Positions 17,642 to 27,408 of a stretch of DNA of 64,000 nt are shown here, one piece after another; positions within the stretch are counted from its first letter, which is position 1, and the number at the start of each line of letters is the position of its first letter. The translations under genes and the position numbers were made by a program. A model generated the notes under the pieces. It had not been told where the DNA came from and made no database searches. It saw only the letters and a program-made list of their open reading frames with translations. Origin of the DNA: Algoriphagus algorifonticola (GTDB lineage: Bacteria > Bacteroidota > Bacteroidia > Cytophagales > Cyclobacteriaceae); contig NZ_VLOG01000039.1 of NCBI RefSeq assembly GCF_007655305.1, positions 62,001 to 126,000 of the forward strand. Direction: 5' to 3'.

Positions 17642-19294
17642 ATGAGAAAATCCTTCCTTTTCCTAGCAGTTTTTTTCATTAGTATTTTGGCTTGGTCTCA
17701 GAATTTACCTGAGAATTATAGACGAGCCCAAGTTCAATTAAATTCCGGGTCCTATTGGGAGGCCATGAATTCTTTTAAGGAATTTGTTTCTGTTGAAAAA
17801 TATGGGAATCTGGCCAATTACGCAGCATTTCACGGAGCTCAGGCTGCTTTGGGTGCTAATCAGCCTAATCAGGCCATAGATTTTCTTGAGCCTGTTGCAT
17901 CCCGAAATTGGAATAAAGCCGAGGAGGCTAAATACCTTTTAGCAACAGCATACTTTCAAAATAGTCAGGCTCAGCAGGGGCTGAAGGAAGTTAGCCAGCT
18001 TCAAAATGATGAGATCAAAAGAAAAGCTCAGAATTTAATTTATGAATTTCTAATCAAGCAAAGCCCTGATTTCTTGATTAGAAATTTGAGAGAGTTTCAG
18101 GAATTATCCGGCTACACAGCAGCTTTAAGTACCGTTTTAAATAACAAATCGGTACTTTCTTCAGAAGAAAGAGCACTGTATTATGAGCTTCAGGGAATAG
18201 GAGAATTAAGTGGTTCATCTAAAATCAAAGATGAGGTTTTGGATATTGTGGTAATTCTTCCTTTTACTGATGGCAGGACTGGAGAAATTTCTCCATCATC
18301 ATTTACCTATGAATTATTTGAAGGGATTCGGTTTGGTGTGAATCAACTTAAAAGAGAAGGTAAAAGAGTGAATTTGATTTCCTTTGATTCTAAGCGAGAT
18401 TTAAATCACTTGCAGAATATACTGAAAGAACCTGCAGTAAAACGTGCCGACGTAATAGTTGGACCTATTTACTTGGAGGAATCTGATTTAGTGAGCGCCT
18501 TTGCAGAAAATGCCAGGATTCCTTTCATCCATCCTCTTTCCAATCTGGGGGAAAGATTTCAGGATAAGCAGTATAGCTATTTATTCAGGCCCTCTGCTGA
18601 GAATATAGTAGATGGAATTGTTCAAAATCTGAAATTTCAAAGGTGGGGTAAAAGAGTGGCCATTGGGTACAGCAATAGCTCAAGGGATGAAAAAATGAAT
18701 GCCTTTCTGAAGGAAAAACTAACAAAAGAAGGGTTTAGAATAGTGGATTCCCAACCTTTGAATTCCAGAAATGCAGCTAGTTTTCTTGCTGATTTAGGAG
18801 TAAGGCCTGGAAGAGATAGTGCCAATTTGAAGGTAGATCAGGTTATAATGCTGACCGATGATCCTGCCATAGCCCAGTCTACACTTTCCTTGATAGAATC
18901 AGTAACAACCTCTTTACCTATTTTGGTAATGGATTCCTGGCTTGGTTTCAATTTTGCGAATTTTGAGATGTTGGAGGATCCGAATTTCTACTTTATCTCC
19001 AATAATTCTCCAGCTTTGGATAAAGAGGCAATGATTGCGTTTAAAACGGATTTTTATAATAAAAATTTGGTCTTCCCTTCTATGAACGCTGTTTTGGGGA
19101 AGGAGCTTATATTTTGGCTTTCCTCCAACTTAAGCCCAAGCTTTGGGTTTGATCTTAGAAGGAGCTTGAATCAACAGCAGTTTCAACAAGGAAACATAAC
19201 CTGGGGATTTAATTTTCTGAACAGCAATTCAAATAATTATGTACCTGTATTCGGTTTTGAATACGGTGAATTGAAACCTTTAACAAATCAATGA
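17642..19294 (+). CDS. Periplasmic-binding-protein-fold protein with N-terminal TPR-like region
   Basis: A 550-residue exported protein: signal peptide about 1-19, a helical TPR-like segment (about 25-170), then a type I periplasmic binding fold (about 200-520) like branched-chain amino acid receptors. The order, helical repeats followed by a LivK-like domain, is that of LpoA-type penicillin-binding-protein activators, so a cell-wall role is possible as well as a ligand receptor. No ABC permease genes are near, which favours a non-transport role. It overlaps hemL by 4 nt and is presumably co-transcribed with it. Confidence 0.75.
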   Translation: MRKSFLFLAVFFISILAWSQNLPENYRRAQVQLNSGSYWEAMNSFKEFVSVEKYGNLANYAAFHGAQAALGANQPNQAIDFLEPVASRNWNKAEEAKYLLATAYFQNSQAQQGLKEVSQLQNDEIKRKAQNLIYEFLIKQSPDFLIRNLREFQELSGYTAALSTVLNNKSVLSSEERALYYELQGIGELSGSSKIKDEVLDIVVILPFTDGRTGEISPSSFTYELFEGIRFGVNQLKREGKRVNLISFDSKRDLNHLQNILKEPAVKRADVIVGPIYLEESDLVSAFAENARIPFIHPLSNLGERFQDKQYSYLFRPSAENIVDGIVQNLKFQRWGKRVAIGYSNSSRDEKMNAFLKEKLTKEGFRIVDSQPLNSRNAASFLADLGVRPGRDSANLKVDQVIMLTDDPAIAQSTLSLIESVTTSLPILVMDSWLGFNFANFEMLEDPNFYFISNNSPALDKEAMIAFKTDFYNKNLVFPSMNAVLGKELIFWLSSNLSPSFGFDLRRSLNQQQFQQGNITWGFNFLNSNSNNYVPVFGFEYGELKPLTNQ

Positions 19295-20583
19295 ATATTT
19301 CTGAAAGCAAGCGGCTTTTTGCCCATGCCCAAAATTTTATTCCAGGTGGAGTAAACTCACCTGTCCGTGCATTTCGTGCAGTGGGAGGTGATCCTATTTT
19401 CATCAAAAGAGCCGATGGAGCTTTTATCTTTGATGAAGATGACAATAAATATATAGAGTTGATTAATAGCTGGGGGCCAATGATCATTGGGCATAACCAT
19501 GCCTTGATCAGAGAAGCAGTAATCAAGGCTATGGAAAATGGAACCTCATTCGGGGCTCCTACCGCTAGAGAAATTGAAATTGCCGAACTGATTATCAGCA
19601 TGGTTCCTTCGGTAGAGAAAGTGAGGATGGTTAATTCTGGAACTGAAGCAACCATGTCTGCAATTCGTCTGGCTAGGGGGTATACAGGTCGTGATAAGTT
19701 TATCAAAATGGAAGGGCATTATCATGGACATGGAGATTCATTTTTGATTTCTGCCGGTTCTGGCGCAATTACTATGGGAAATCCGGATTCACCGGGCGTT
19801 ACCAAAGGAACTGCAAAAGATACCCTACTTGCCCCTTATAATTCTTTGGATGCAATTGAGAAATTGGTGGCTGCTAATAAAGGAGAAATTGCGGCCTTGA
19901 TATTAGAACCCGTTCCAGGTAATATGGGCTTGGCTACTCCTATGCCTGGCTATTTGGAAGGCTTGAGAGAGATTTGTACTCGTGAGGGAATCGTTTTGAT
20001 TTTTGATGAGGTCATGACAGGGTTTAGATTAGCTCCCGGTGGTGCGCAAGAACTATTTGGAGTAACTCCTGATATGACTACTCTGGGAAAAATTATCGGC
20101 GGTGGCATGCCGGTAGGTGCTTATGGTGGCAAGAAAGAAATCATGGAGCATGTTTCTCCAGCAGGACCGGTTTATCAAGCAGGTACATTATCAGGAAACC
20201 CCATAGCTATGGCCGCAGGCTTGGCAATGCTGAGGCATTTAAATGCACATCATGGGATTTACGGAGCTCTAAATGAAATCGGAAGAAAAATTTCTGAGGG
20301 AATAAAGAAGATTAATATTGAATTAGGCTACTCTTACACGGTTAATCATTTAGGCAGTATGTATTCCTTATTCTTTTCTGATGAGCCTGTGATTGATTTT
20401 GAATCTGCAAAGAAGTCAAATACAGCGCTTTTTGGTAAGTACTTCCAAGCTATGCTGAAAAGAGGAGTTTACTTAGCTCCTTCTCAGTTTGAGAGCTTAT
20501 TTCTATCCACTGCATTGACAGATGATTTGATTCAAAAAATTCTGGATGCTCATAGAGAAAGTATGTTGGAAATCCATGCATAA
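19291..20583 (+). CDS. hemL: Glutamate-1-semialdehyde 2,1-aminomutase
   Basis: A PLP enzyme that converts glutamate-1-semialdehyde to 5-aminolevulinate, the second step of the C5 tetrapyrrole pathway. The 430-residue protein has the expected signatures: [13 protein letters not shown] at the N-terminus, the [16 protein letters not shown] cofactor segment, FDEVMTGFR, and the PLP-binding lysine K267 in [17 protein letters not shown]. The matching first-step enzyme, glutamyl-tRNA reductase (hemA), is in this window at 38249. It overlaps the preceding gene by 4 nt and is followed by a strong terminator. Confidence 0.97.
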   Translation: MNISESKRLFAHAQNFIPGGVNSPVRAFRAVGGDPIFIKRADGAFIFDEDDNKYIELINSWGPMIIGHNHALIREAVIKAMENGTSFGAPTAREIEIAELIISMVPSVEKVRMVNSGTEATMSAIRLARGYTGRDKFIKMEGHYHGHGDSFLISAGSGAITMGNPDSPGVTKGTAKDTLLAPYNSLDAIEKLVAANKGEIAALILEPVPGNMGLATPMPGYLEGLREICTREGIVLIFDEVMTGFRLAPGGAQELFGVTPDMTTLGKIIGGGMPVGAYGGKKEIMEHVSPAGPVYQAGTLSGNPIAMAAGLAMLRHLNAHHGIYGALNEIGRKISEGIKKINIELGYSYTVNHLGSMYSLFFSDEPVIDFESAKKSNTALFGKYFQAMLKRGVYLAPSQFESLFLSTALTDDLIQKILDAHRESMLEIHA

Positions 20584-20584
20584 G

Positions 20585-20613
20585 TAAAAGGCCGTTAATT
20601 CGGCCTTTTTTTA
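20585..20613 (+). terminator. Rho-independent terminator after hemL
   Basis: The stem AAAAGGCCG / CGGCCTTTTT with loop TTAATT is followed by a T run. An ATG at 20613 downstream lies at its very end and is not a plausible start for the next gene. Confidence 0.85.
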
Positions 20614-20723
20614 TGCCCACTCATAAATTGGCTGACCTGTTTGTGAAAATTTCAGGAAAGCTTTCCCGTAAATCCCTTAACTTCTTCCCCAAGAAATTTT
20701 ATTTACCACCAACCCAAAAATCC

Positions 20724-23486
20724 ATGAAGCTAAAATCATTTCTTCTGGCATGCATATTCATTTCACCTTTTTTGTCTGGCTATGGACAAAAGGTAGATGA
20801 ATCTTACAATGCTAAAATCAGGGAGTATACAACTGACACAAGATTTTTGCCTACCTCTGTTTTAGATGTAATAGATCACCCCAGTATTCCATCTCCTTCC
20901 AAGCATTTTGGAGAAATAATAGGAGCTCCCGGTGTCATGCATAGAACATCTGACATTTACCAGTATTATCAATTATTGGCAGAAAAATCAGAGCATTTAT
21001 CCATACAGCAGGTAGAAACTACTGAAGAAGGAAGACCGATCTATCTAGTGGTGATCGGGAATAACGAAAGTATGGATGGTCTGGATACTTATAAAGAATA
21101 CCTAGATCAATTAGCGGACCCTAGAAAAATCTCTACCGACCAAGCGGAAGATATTTTTCAAAAAGCAAAGCCTGTCTATTATTTGAATGGTGGAATGCAT
21201 TCTACCGAAATGGGTTCACCGGAAATGCTGATGGAGCTTGCTTATCGTTTGATTACAAGTGAAGACAGGACTGTCAAGCAAATTCGGGATAATGTGATTG
21301 TTTTAATTAATCCAGTCTCTGAGCCAGACGGTAGAGACAAGTTGGTGGATTGGTATTATAGATATACCAAAGCCAGAACCGAGTGGGATGACGGGTTTCC
21401 AAGATCAGCTCCTTATTGGGGTAAATATGTATTCCACGATAATAATAGAGATGGGCTACAGGTTTCCCAGGCTATCACAAAGGGTATATTTTCCATCTTT
21501 TACGAGTGGCATCCTACGGTCATGCTGGATCTTCATGAGTCAGTGCCTTTACTTTATATTTCAACCGGTACAGGGCCTTATAATGAACAAGTTGATCCTG
21601 TGACTATAGGAGAGTGGCAAGTTATGGCTAACCATGATATCACCACTTTGGCTGCTCAAGGTATGCCTGGAGCGTTTACTTGGGCATTTTATGATGGTTG
21701 GTGGCCCGGATATGGAATTTGGGTAGCGAATAACCATAATTCCAATGGGCGCTTTTATGAAACTTTTGGTAATGCAGGAGCAAACACCTATCTGAGGGAT
21801 TTATCTAAATCAAGATACGCAGGAGACCCTGCCACCACTAGAGAATGGTACAGGCCTGATCCTCCAACAGAAAAAGTGTATTGGTCTGCCAGAAACAATA
21901 TCAATTATATGCAGGCGGGAGTTTTAGCTTCTCTAACCTACGCTGCCCAAAACGGAGAGCAGTTACTGCGGAATTTTTATCAAAAAGGGATAAATTCTAT
22001 CCGTAAAGGGAAGACCGAAGGTCCAAGAGCTTATGTGATCCCAAGGGAACAGCGAGATCCAGCCATGGCAGCTTATTTGGTCAATCAATTGAGAGCTCAG
22101 GCTATAGAAGTTCATCAGGCAGAAAATGAAGACTATGTCATTCTTTTGGATCAGCCTTATAGAAATTTAGCAGTGACGCTTCTTTCAGAACAGAATTATC
22201 CAAAAGATGCAAAGTTTCCTCCCTACGACGACATTGCTTGGACATTGAGTTATTTATACGGAGTAGAAGTTGATGCAAAAGATTCAATCGATTTTGATGT
22301 GTCTTATTTAAAAAAGCTAGAAAATAATGTTGCATACAAAGGAGAAGTTAAAGGTTCCGGCTCCACGTACTACATTTCCTATAAGGCCCAAAATAATGTC
22401 TTACCGGCACTTTACTGGATCGAGCAGAAAAAGAGTGGCGCGGATATTCAAGTATTGAAATCTGAGTTTGCCCTCGAATCAGACACTTTAAAATCTGGGT
22501 CTATTATGATCAAGGGAATAAGTTCTTCCGATTCTGAAGAGTTAACCAAAAAATTTGCTTTGGATTTAATAAGAAGCAATTCAGCCCCGAAGCAGTCTGA
22601 TCTGCAAAAAGTAAGCTTGCCAAGAGTTGCTATTTATCATACTTGGTTTAATACGCAAGACGAAGGCTGGTCCCGGTTTACCTTTGAGCAAAGAGAAATT
22701 CCTTACACTTCTATTGATAAAGATGATCTCAAAGCAGGAAACCTAAATTCACGGTTCGATGTAATCCTAATCCCAAGAGCTAGGGGAGAAGCTGCGGATT
22801 TTATCCATGGAATAGACAGCAGGTTTGGCCCTATGCCTTATACCAAGACTGCAGATTTTCCTTCTCATGGATATCCAGATCAAACCAATGATATGACTGG
22901 AGGACCTGGATTTGTAGGAATTGATCAATTGAAAAAATTCATTGAAAATGGTGGAGTTGTAATCAGTATTGATAATTCTACCAGAATGATAGCTGAAACT
23001 GGAATCACAAGGGATTTAGAGTCTTATACTGCCTCAGGTTTATTTCATCCAGGTTCGGTGGTCACTGTGAAAGCAAAGAATACATCTAGCCCTATTTTAT
23101 ATGGGTATCCAGAAACGTTTTCGATTTTCAAGGGAAATGGCCCACTTTACCAAGTTGACTTAGCAAAAAGGGATTTGATGGTTCTACAATATGGAACCAA
23201 ACCTCTAAAAGATGAAGAACCTTACACTGGGTCAATAATGGGGATGGAAAATCCCAACAAAAACCTTGAAAAGAAAGCAGATGCAGGAAAACAGGCTCCG
23301 TATGTAAGATCTGGCATGGTACGAAATGAGCAAACTATCATTGGTCATGGAGGAATATTCAATTTGCCGGTTGGTAAAGGCAGAGTAGTGGCATTTACTT
23401 TTGACCCCTTGCATCGTTTTCTGAATCACCATGATGCTCCTTTGGTTTGGAATACCTTAATCAATTGGAATCATTTGGGGCAGTAA
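20724..23486 (+). CDS. M14-family zinc carboxypeptidase, exported
   Basis: A 920-residue exported metallopeptidase. From the ATG at 20724 there is a good signal peptide (MKLKSFLLACIFISPFLSGYG); the longer frame from 20613 starts in the hemL terminator. The peptidase domain (about 90-430) shows the zinc motif HSTE (GGMHSTEMGSPEM) and the third ligand in DLHES, with LINPVSEPDGRD between. The C-terminal half holds a glutamine-amidotransferase-like Rossmann region (VILIPRARGEAADF) of the type seen in large Bacteroidota M14 proteins. It probably degrades peptides in the periplasm or outside the cell. Confidence 0.9.
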   Translation: MKLKSFLLACIFISPFLSGYGQKVDESYNAKIREYTTDTRFLPTSVLDVIDHPSIPSPSKHFGEIIGAPGVMHRTSDIYQYYQLLAEKSEHLSIQQVETTEEGRPIYLVVIGNNESMDGLDTYKEYLDQLADPRKISTDQAEDIFQKAKPVYYLNGGMHSTEMGSPEMLMELAYRLITSEDRTVKQIRDNVIVLINPVSEPDGRDKLVDWYYRYTKARTEWDDGFPRSAPYWGKYVFHDNNRDGLQVSQAITKGIFSIFYEWHPTVMLDLHESVPLLYISTGTGPYNEQVDPVTIGEWQVMANHDITTLAAQGMPGAFTWAFYDGWWPGYGIWVANNHNSNGRFYETFGNAGANTYLRDLSKSRYAGDPATTREWYRPDPPTEKVYWSARNNINYMQAGVLASLTYAAQNGEQLLRNFYQKGINSIRKGKTEGPRAYVIPREQRDPAMAAYLVNQLRAQAIEVHQAENEDYVILLDQPYRNLAVTLLSEQNYPKDAKFPPYDDIAWTLSYLYGVEVDAKDSIDFDVSYLKKLENNVAYKGEVKGSGSTYYISYKAQNNVLPALYWIEQKKSGADIQVLKSEFALESDTLKSGSIMIKGISSSDSEELTKKFALDLIRSNSAPKQSDLQKVSLPRVAIYHTWFNTQDEGWSRFTFEQREIPYTSIDKDDLKAGNLNSRFDVILIPRARGEAADFIHGIDSRFGPMPYTKTADFPSHGYPDQTNDMTGGPGFVGIDQLKKFIENGGVVISIDNSTRMIAETGITRDLESYTASGLFHPGSVVTVKAKNTSSPILYGYPETFSIFKGNGPLYQVDLAKRDLMVLQYGTKPLKDEEPYTGSIMGMENPNKNLEKKADAGKQAPYVRSGMVRNEQTIIGHGGIFNLPVGKGRVVAFTFDPLHRFLNHHDAPLVWNTLINWNHLGQ

Positions 23487-23636
23487 GGAACAATTTGTCC
23501 TTTTATTAGATTTTAAAAGGAAGTCAGGGATCGACGAATTTTAGCAAATTAGAGGCTTGTTTTAGCTTTTGATTTGGGGTTTTGAATGACTCTTGGCTTT
23601 AATATTAATTAAAAAACAAAACTCAATATATTAATT

Positions 23637-23987
23637 ATGTCAGTGAAAGTTTACGGAATCAAGAATTGTAATACGATGAAAAAAACCTTTGACTACCTGG
23701 ATTCAAAGGGAGTTGACTATGAGTTTATCGATTACAAAAAGCAAAAACCCTCTTCTGATCTCTTAAACAAATTTTTAGAAAAGACTGAATTGGACCAATT
23801 GGTCAATAAGAAAGGAATGACTTACCGTAAAATGGACGAGCAGCAAAGGAAAGACTTAGAACAAAAAGAAACAGCCGTTCCTATTTTGGCTGAAAATTCC
23901 AGTATGATTAAAAGACCGATAATTCTGTATCCTGATACAAGTCTAACTTTGGGTTTTGATGAGAAGTTGATTTCAGAGAAACTATAA
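23637..23987 (+). CDS. ArsC/Spx-family protein, YffB type
   Basis: A 116-residue thioredoxin-fold protein. The N-terminal motif GIKNCNTMKKT keeps one cysteine (C11), and the IKRPIILYPD segment holds the conserved arginine. The single-cysteine CNTM motif and length match E. coli YffB better than ArsC proper or Spx, so arsenate reduction should not be assumed. A glutathione- or thiol-dependent reductase has been suggested for the family. The gene stands alone and is followed by a terminator shared with the convergent tdh gene. Confidence 0.85.
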   Translation: MSVKVYGIKNCNTMKKTFDYLDSKGVDYEFIDYKKQKPSSDLLNKFLEKTELDQLVNKKGMTYRKMDEQQRKDLEQKETAVPILAENSSMIKRPIILYPDTSLTLGFDEKLISEKL

Positions 23988-23989
23988 AA

Positions 23990-24024
23990 AAAATGCCTGG
24001 TAGAATGGACTACCAGGCTTTTTT
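23990..24024. terminator. Bidirectional terminator between yffB-like gene and tdh
   Basis: A perfect 8-bp stem, GCCTGGTA / TACCAGGC (23995-24002 and 24011-24018), is flanked by A and T runs on both sides, so it can serve both convergent genes. Confidence 0.85.
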
Positions 24025-24036
24025 CTTATATCCAGA

Positions 24037-24993
24037 TTATTTTTCCACTGGAAAATAATCCGGTAAATTTTCAAGTATGTCTTTAGTCATCGCATCTAAG
24101 GTGAAATCTGGTTGCCAGCCCCAATCCTCCCTAGCTTTGCTGTCATCTATACTGTCGGGCCATGAATCTGCAATCTGCTGCCTAAAGTCAGGTTGGTACT
24201 CTATTTCAAATTCAGGGAGGTGTTTTTTGATACTTTCGAAGATTTCCTTTGGAGTGAAACTCATTCCAGCCAAATTGTAACTGGATCTAACTTTTATAGC
24301 CTCTTTTGGTGCATCCATCAAATCCAAGGTCGCCTTAATAGCATCAGGCATATACATCATTGGAAGGTTGGAATCCTCTCTAAGAAAACAATTGAATTTT
24401 TCCCCTGCCAAAGCCTTATGATAAATATCTACTGCATAATCAGTAGTTCCACCTCCTGGAAGAGATTTGTAACCGATCAATCCTGGATATCTTAAGCTTC
24501 TGACATCTACTCCATATTTTTGGAAGTAGTATTCACACCATCTCTCTCCGGCTTGCTTACTGATTCCATAAACCGTGTTGGGCTCTTTGACACAATATTG
24601 TGGCGTATTGAGTTTCGGGGTATTTGGACCAAATACAGCAATGGAGGAAGGCCAATAGATTTTATCCAATTTGGTTTCTTTTCCTAGTTCTAAAACAGAA
24701 AGTAAGCTTTCCATATTTAGATGCCAAGCGAAATGAGGATTCTTCTCTCCAGTCGCAGAAAGTACAGCTGCTAAATGGTAAATCTGACTTACATTTTCTT
24801 CTTTTACCAAATCAGAAAGAGCTTCTTTGTTCAAAACATCCAGCACTTCAAATCTGCAGTAATCAAAAGAATCTCTTGCAGAATCCCTCAAATCTGTTGC
24901 GATTACATGCTCTCCTCCAACTCTATCCGCTAATGCTTTGGTAAGTTCTGAACCCAGTTGTCCAGCAGCACCAATGATTAAGATTTTTTCCAT
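24037..24993 (-). CDS. L-threonine 3-dehydrogenase, short-chain (epimerase-like) type
   Basis: A 318-residue extended SDR protein. The Rossmann motif GAAGQLG is at residues 8-14 and the catalytic Y142-x3-K146 in VYGISKQAG. The segments YHLAAVLSATGEKNP and SLRYPGLIGYK fit the UDP-galactose-epimerase-like threonine dehydrogenases. It should oxidise threonine to 2-amino-3-ketobutyrate with NAD. The divergent neighbour kbl cleaves that product, which strongly supports the assignment. A terminator-like hairpin sits in its leader (25006-25035). Confidence 0.88.
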   Translation of the reverse strand: MEKILIIGAAGQLGSELTKALADRVGGEHVIATDLRDSARDSFDYCRFEVLDVLNKEALSDLVKEENVSQIYHLAAVLSATGEKNPHFAWHLNMESLLSVLELGKETKLDKIYWPSSIAVFGPNTPKLNTPQYCVKEPNTVYGISKQAGERWCEYYFQKYGVDVRSLRYPGLIGYKSLPGGGTTDYAVDIYHKALAGEKFNCFLREDSNLPMMYMPDAIKATLDLMDAPKEAIKVRSSYNLAGMSFTPKEIFESIKKHLPEFEIEYQPDFRQQIADSWPDSIDDSKAREDWGWQPDFTLDAMTKDILENLPDYFPVEK

Positions 24994-25005
24994 TTTCAGG
25001 TGTTT

Positions 25006-25035
25006 AAAAAAGCCCTCATCCTTCCGAGGCTTTTT
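25006..25035 (-). promoter_or_regulatory. Terminator-like hairpin in the tdh leader
   Basis: Read on the minus strand, AAAAAGCCTC pairs with GAGGGCTTTTT (one bulged base), followed by a T run that ends about 10 nt before the tdh ATG. It could attenuate tdh transcription or stop incoming transcription. No anti-terminator or leader peptide was identified. Confidence 0.45.
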
Positions 25036-25138
25036 GTTTATATTTGGGTTTGCTTGCGCAAAAGTAAGAAAAATCAGAGGGTCAAACAGAATTTTTGACC
25101 AATGGGAATCGAAAATTATCAGTAAATAAAATTTTAAA

Positions 25139-26332
25139 ATGTACGATCAATTTAAACCCAAATTACAAGAGGAATTAAAATCCATAGAAGAAGCAGGATT
25201 GTTTAAGAGAGAAAGGGTAATTACTTCTCCTCAAGCTGCTGAGATTACAATATTCGGAGGAAAAAAGGTATTAAACTTTTGTGCGAATAATTACCTGGGA
25301 CTGTCCTCACACCCTAAGGTGGTTGAGGCTGCCAAAAAAGCAATTGATACACACGGTTTTGGTATGTCTTCTGTTCGTTTTATTTGCGGTACTCAGGATA
25401 TTCATAAAGAACTTGAGAGAAAAATCTCTGAATTTCTGGGCACTGAAGATACAATCCTTTACGCTGCTGCCTTTGACGCAAACGGCGGGGTGTTTGAGCC
25501 ATTATTAGGCCCTGAGGACGCTATCATATCCGATGCCTTGAATCATGCTTCAATCATTGATGGCGTTCGTCTGTGTAAAGCTATGCGCTATAGATATGAG
25601 CATAACAATATGGAGGATTTGGAAGCACAGCTGAAAGATGCTGTTGCTAAAGGAGCCAAACAAAAAATCATTGTGACTGATGGAGTGTTCTCCATGGATG
25701 GAACCATTGCTCAACTCGATAAAATTGTAGCATTGGCAGAAAAATATGAGGCTTTGGTGATGTCAGATGAATGTCATTCAACAGGCTTCATGGGTAAAAC
25801 TGGTAGGGGAGTTCACGAGCTTTGCAATGTAATGGGTAAGATGGATATAATTACCGGCACATTGGGTAAAGCACTTGGTGGTGCTTCAGGTGGTTTTACA
25901 TCTGGAAGAAAAGAAATCATTGAATTGTTGAGACAGCGCTCAAGACCGTATTTGTTTTCTAACACTTTAGCTCCTTCTATTACAGGTGCCTCAATTGCTG
26001 TCTTGGACTTGCTATCAGAGACAACTGAATTACGGGATAAACTAGAAGAAAATACCCAGTATTTCAGAGCAAAGATGACCGAGGCTGGATTCGATATCAA
26101 GGCGGGTACTCATCCTATTGTACCCGTGATGCTGTATGATGCGGTGCTATCCCAAAAAATGGCAGAAAAGCTATTGGAAAAGGGAATTTATGTGATAGGA
26201 TTTTATTATCCTGTAGTCCCTAAAGGGCAAGCTAGAATTCGTGTTCAAATCTCAGCCGGACATGATCGCGAACATTTAGATCAGGCAATCAATGCTTTCA
26301 TTGAAGTAGGAAAAGAATTGAAAGTTATTTAA
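25139..26332 (+). CDS. kbl: Glycine C-acetyltransferase (2-amino-3-ketobutyrate CoA ligase)
   Basis: A PLP enzyme that splits 2-amino-3-ketobutyrate with CoA into glycine and acetyl-CoA. The 397-residue protein has the alpha-oxoamine synthase signatures: [12 protein letters not shown], the [12 protein letters not shown] segment, [10 protein letters not shown], and the PLP lysine K244 in [14 protein letters not shown]. It is divergent from the threonine dehydrogenase gene, giving a complete two-step threonine-to-glycine route. Paralogues such as BioF or serine palmitoyltransferase are alternatives, but context and the RERVI-SPQ opening favour Kbl. Confidence 0.95.
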   Translation: MYDQFKPKLQEELKSIEEAGLFKRERVITSPQAAEITIFGGKKVLNFCANNYLGLSSHPKVVEAAKKAIDTHGFGMSSVRFICGTQDIHKELERKISEFLGTEDTILYAAAFDANGGVFEPLLGPEDAIISDALNHASIIDGVRLCKAMRYRYEHNNMEDLEAQLKDAVAKGAKQKIIVTDGVFSMDGTIAQLDKIVALAEKYEALVMSDECHSTGFMGKTGRGVHELCNVMGKMDIITGTLGKALGGASGGFTSGRKEIIELLRQRSRPYLFSNTLAPSITGASIAVLDLLSETTELRDKLEENTQYFRAKMTEAGFDIKAGTHPIVPVMLYDAVLSQKMAEKLLEKGIYVIGFYYPVVPKGQARIRVQISAGHDREHLDQAINAFIEVGKELKVI

Positions 26333-26339
26333 AAATAAT

Positions 26340-26493
26340 CTGATTATCGGCAATCTTGCCACTAACCATATTTTCTTTGCTTTACCGGTTGGAAGACCGA
26401 TGACCGATGACCGAAGACCGAAGAATCGGGATTCTGATTATTTGGCCTAATTCTAAGCCATATTCTTCTTCTTACTGATAAGAAAGCAGATAT
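26340..26493 (+). repeat. Dispersed intergenic repeat, copy 1 (GACCGAW heptamers)
   Basis: This stretch after kbl matches the reverse complement of 51895-52060 over nearly its whole length. Shared blocks include CCATATTTTCTTTG, GGTTGGAAGACCGAT (one change), GGATTCTGAT and AAGAAAGCRGATAT. It contains four tandem GACCGAW units at 26395-26422. It lies between a gene end and a terminator. Confidence 0.8.
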
Positions 26494-26499
26494 TGATAT

Positions 26500-26534
26500 A
26501 AAAAAAGCCGAACTGAATGTTCGGCTTTTTTTTT
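26500..26534. terminator. Bidirectional terminator between kbl and cdaA
   Basis: A 10-bp stem AAAGCCGAAC / GTTCGGCTTT with loop TGAAT, flanked by A7 and T9 runs. It can terminate both convergent genes. Confidence 0.9.
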
Positions 26535-27408
26535 ATGATTTACTGGTCATAGCCAGTTTTCTTTTCTTTTTCATTTCGTAGTCTTCCAGGTTTTCAAATC
26601 TTGAGTCTACATCCAAGCTGTTAAGGTAATCGTTCAGGGTTTCCCTTACCTCTTGGAAAGACATATTATGCAAAACTTTCCCATTTTTTGCCATTGAAAT
26701 CTGGCCCGTTTCTTCTGAGACAATGAGAATCACTGCGTCAGTTGCCTCCGACATCCCTATACCTGCGCGGTGTCTTAAACCAAATTGGGCAGGTACTTCA
26801 CGCTCTGTTACAGGTAAAATACAACGAGCCGCTTTTATTTTCCCGTTATGAATAATCACAGCTCCATCATGGAGTGGGCTGTATTTATTGAAAATCGAAA
26901 CCAATAATCTTTTAGAAAGCTCTGCATCCAGAATATCTCCACTTTCAGCGTAAAATTTCAGTTCTGTGCTTTTTGAAATAACCATTAATGCGCCGGTATT
27001 GGAACCCGCCAAAGTTTTGGACGCATCAATTATAGGACTGATATTGAAGGAGGAATTGTCCTTTTTTCTCCAAAAGAACAGAATGTCTTTCCAGACATTA
27101 TCGTCTGACAATAAGGAAGATCTTCCAATCAAAAGGAGGAACTTTCTGATTTCGGGGGCAAAAATGATAATTGCAGCGATAACACCTACTCCCATAAATT
27201 GGCCAAGAATAGAGGAAAGCAATTCCATTCTAAGGGCACGCACTAATAGGTAAACAAGGTAAATTGAGAGGAAGCCCAAGAAAATCTTGATCGCAACACT
27301 CCCTTTCAGCAATTTGTAGACTTGATACAATAGAAAAGATACCAGCGCAATATCGATCATATTGACGATGGATATTTCTAAGAATCCTATTTTAAAAAGT
27401 AAGGTCAA
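26533..27408 (-). CDS. cdaA: Diadenylate cyclase CdaA (DacA)
   Basis: A membrane enzyme that makes the second messenger cyclic di-AMP from two ATP. Residues 1-95 contain three membrane helices. The DAC domain (about 105-270) has the DGA motif (181-183) in SPLHDGAVII and the RHR motif (212-214) in GLRHRAGIG, both essential in the family. At 291 residues it has the usual CdaA length. It overlaps the upstream folP by 4 nt, so the two are translated from one mRNA. The folP-cdaA linkage recurs in Bacteroidota as I recall it. Confidence 0.96.
   Translation of the reverse strand: MTLLFKIGFLEISIVNMIDIALVSFLLYQVYKLLKGSVAIKIFLGFLSIYLVYLLVRALRMELLSSILGQFMGVGVIAAIIIFAPEIRKFLLLIGRSSLLSDDNVWKDILFFWRKKDNSSFNISPIIDASKTLAGSNTGALMVISKSTELKFYAESGDILDAELSKRLLVSIFNKYSPLHDGAVIIHNGKIKAARCILPVTEREVPAQFGLRHRAGIGMSEATDAVILIVSEETGQISMAKNGKVLHNMSFQEVRETLNDYLNSLDVDSRFENLEDYEMKKKRKLAMTSKS

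Noticed and set aside
19209-19706. 165-codon frame opposite hemL and several similar long antisense frames
   Set aside because: They lie fully within genes with strong family motifs on the other strand and have no recognisable domain.
20613-20723. Upstream extension of the M14 peptidase
   Set aside because: It starts at the end of the hemL terminator and would bury the clear signal peptide that begins at 20724.
23637-23987. Arsenate reductase
   Set aside because: The motif CNTM with one cysteine and the overall pattern fit YffB-like proteins; no other arsenic gene is adjacent.
26395-26422. Tandem GACCGAW units as a possible CRISPR array
   Set aside because: Units are 7 nt, contiguous, without spacers, and no cas gene is present.
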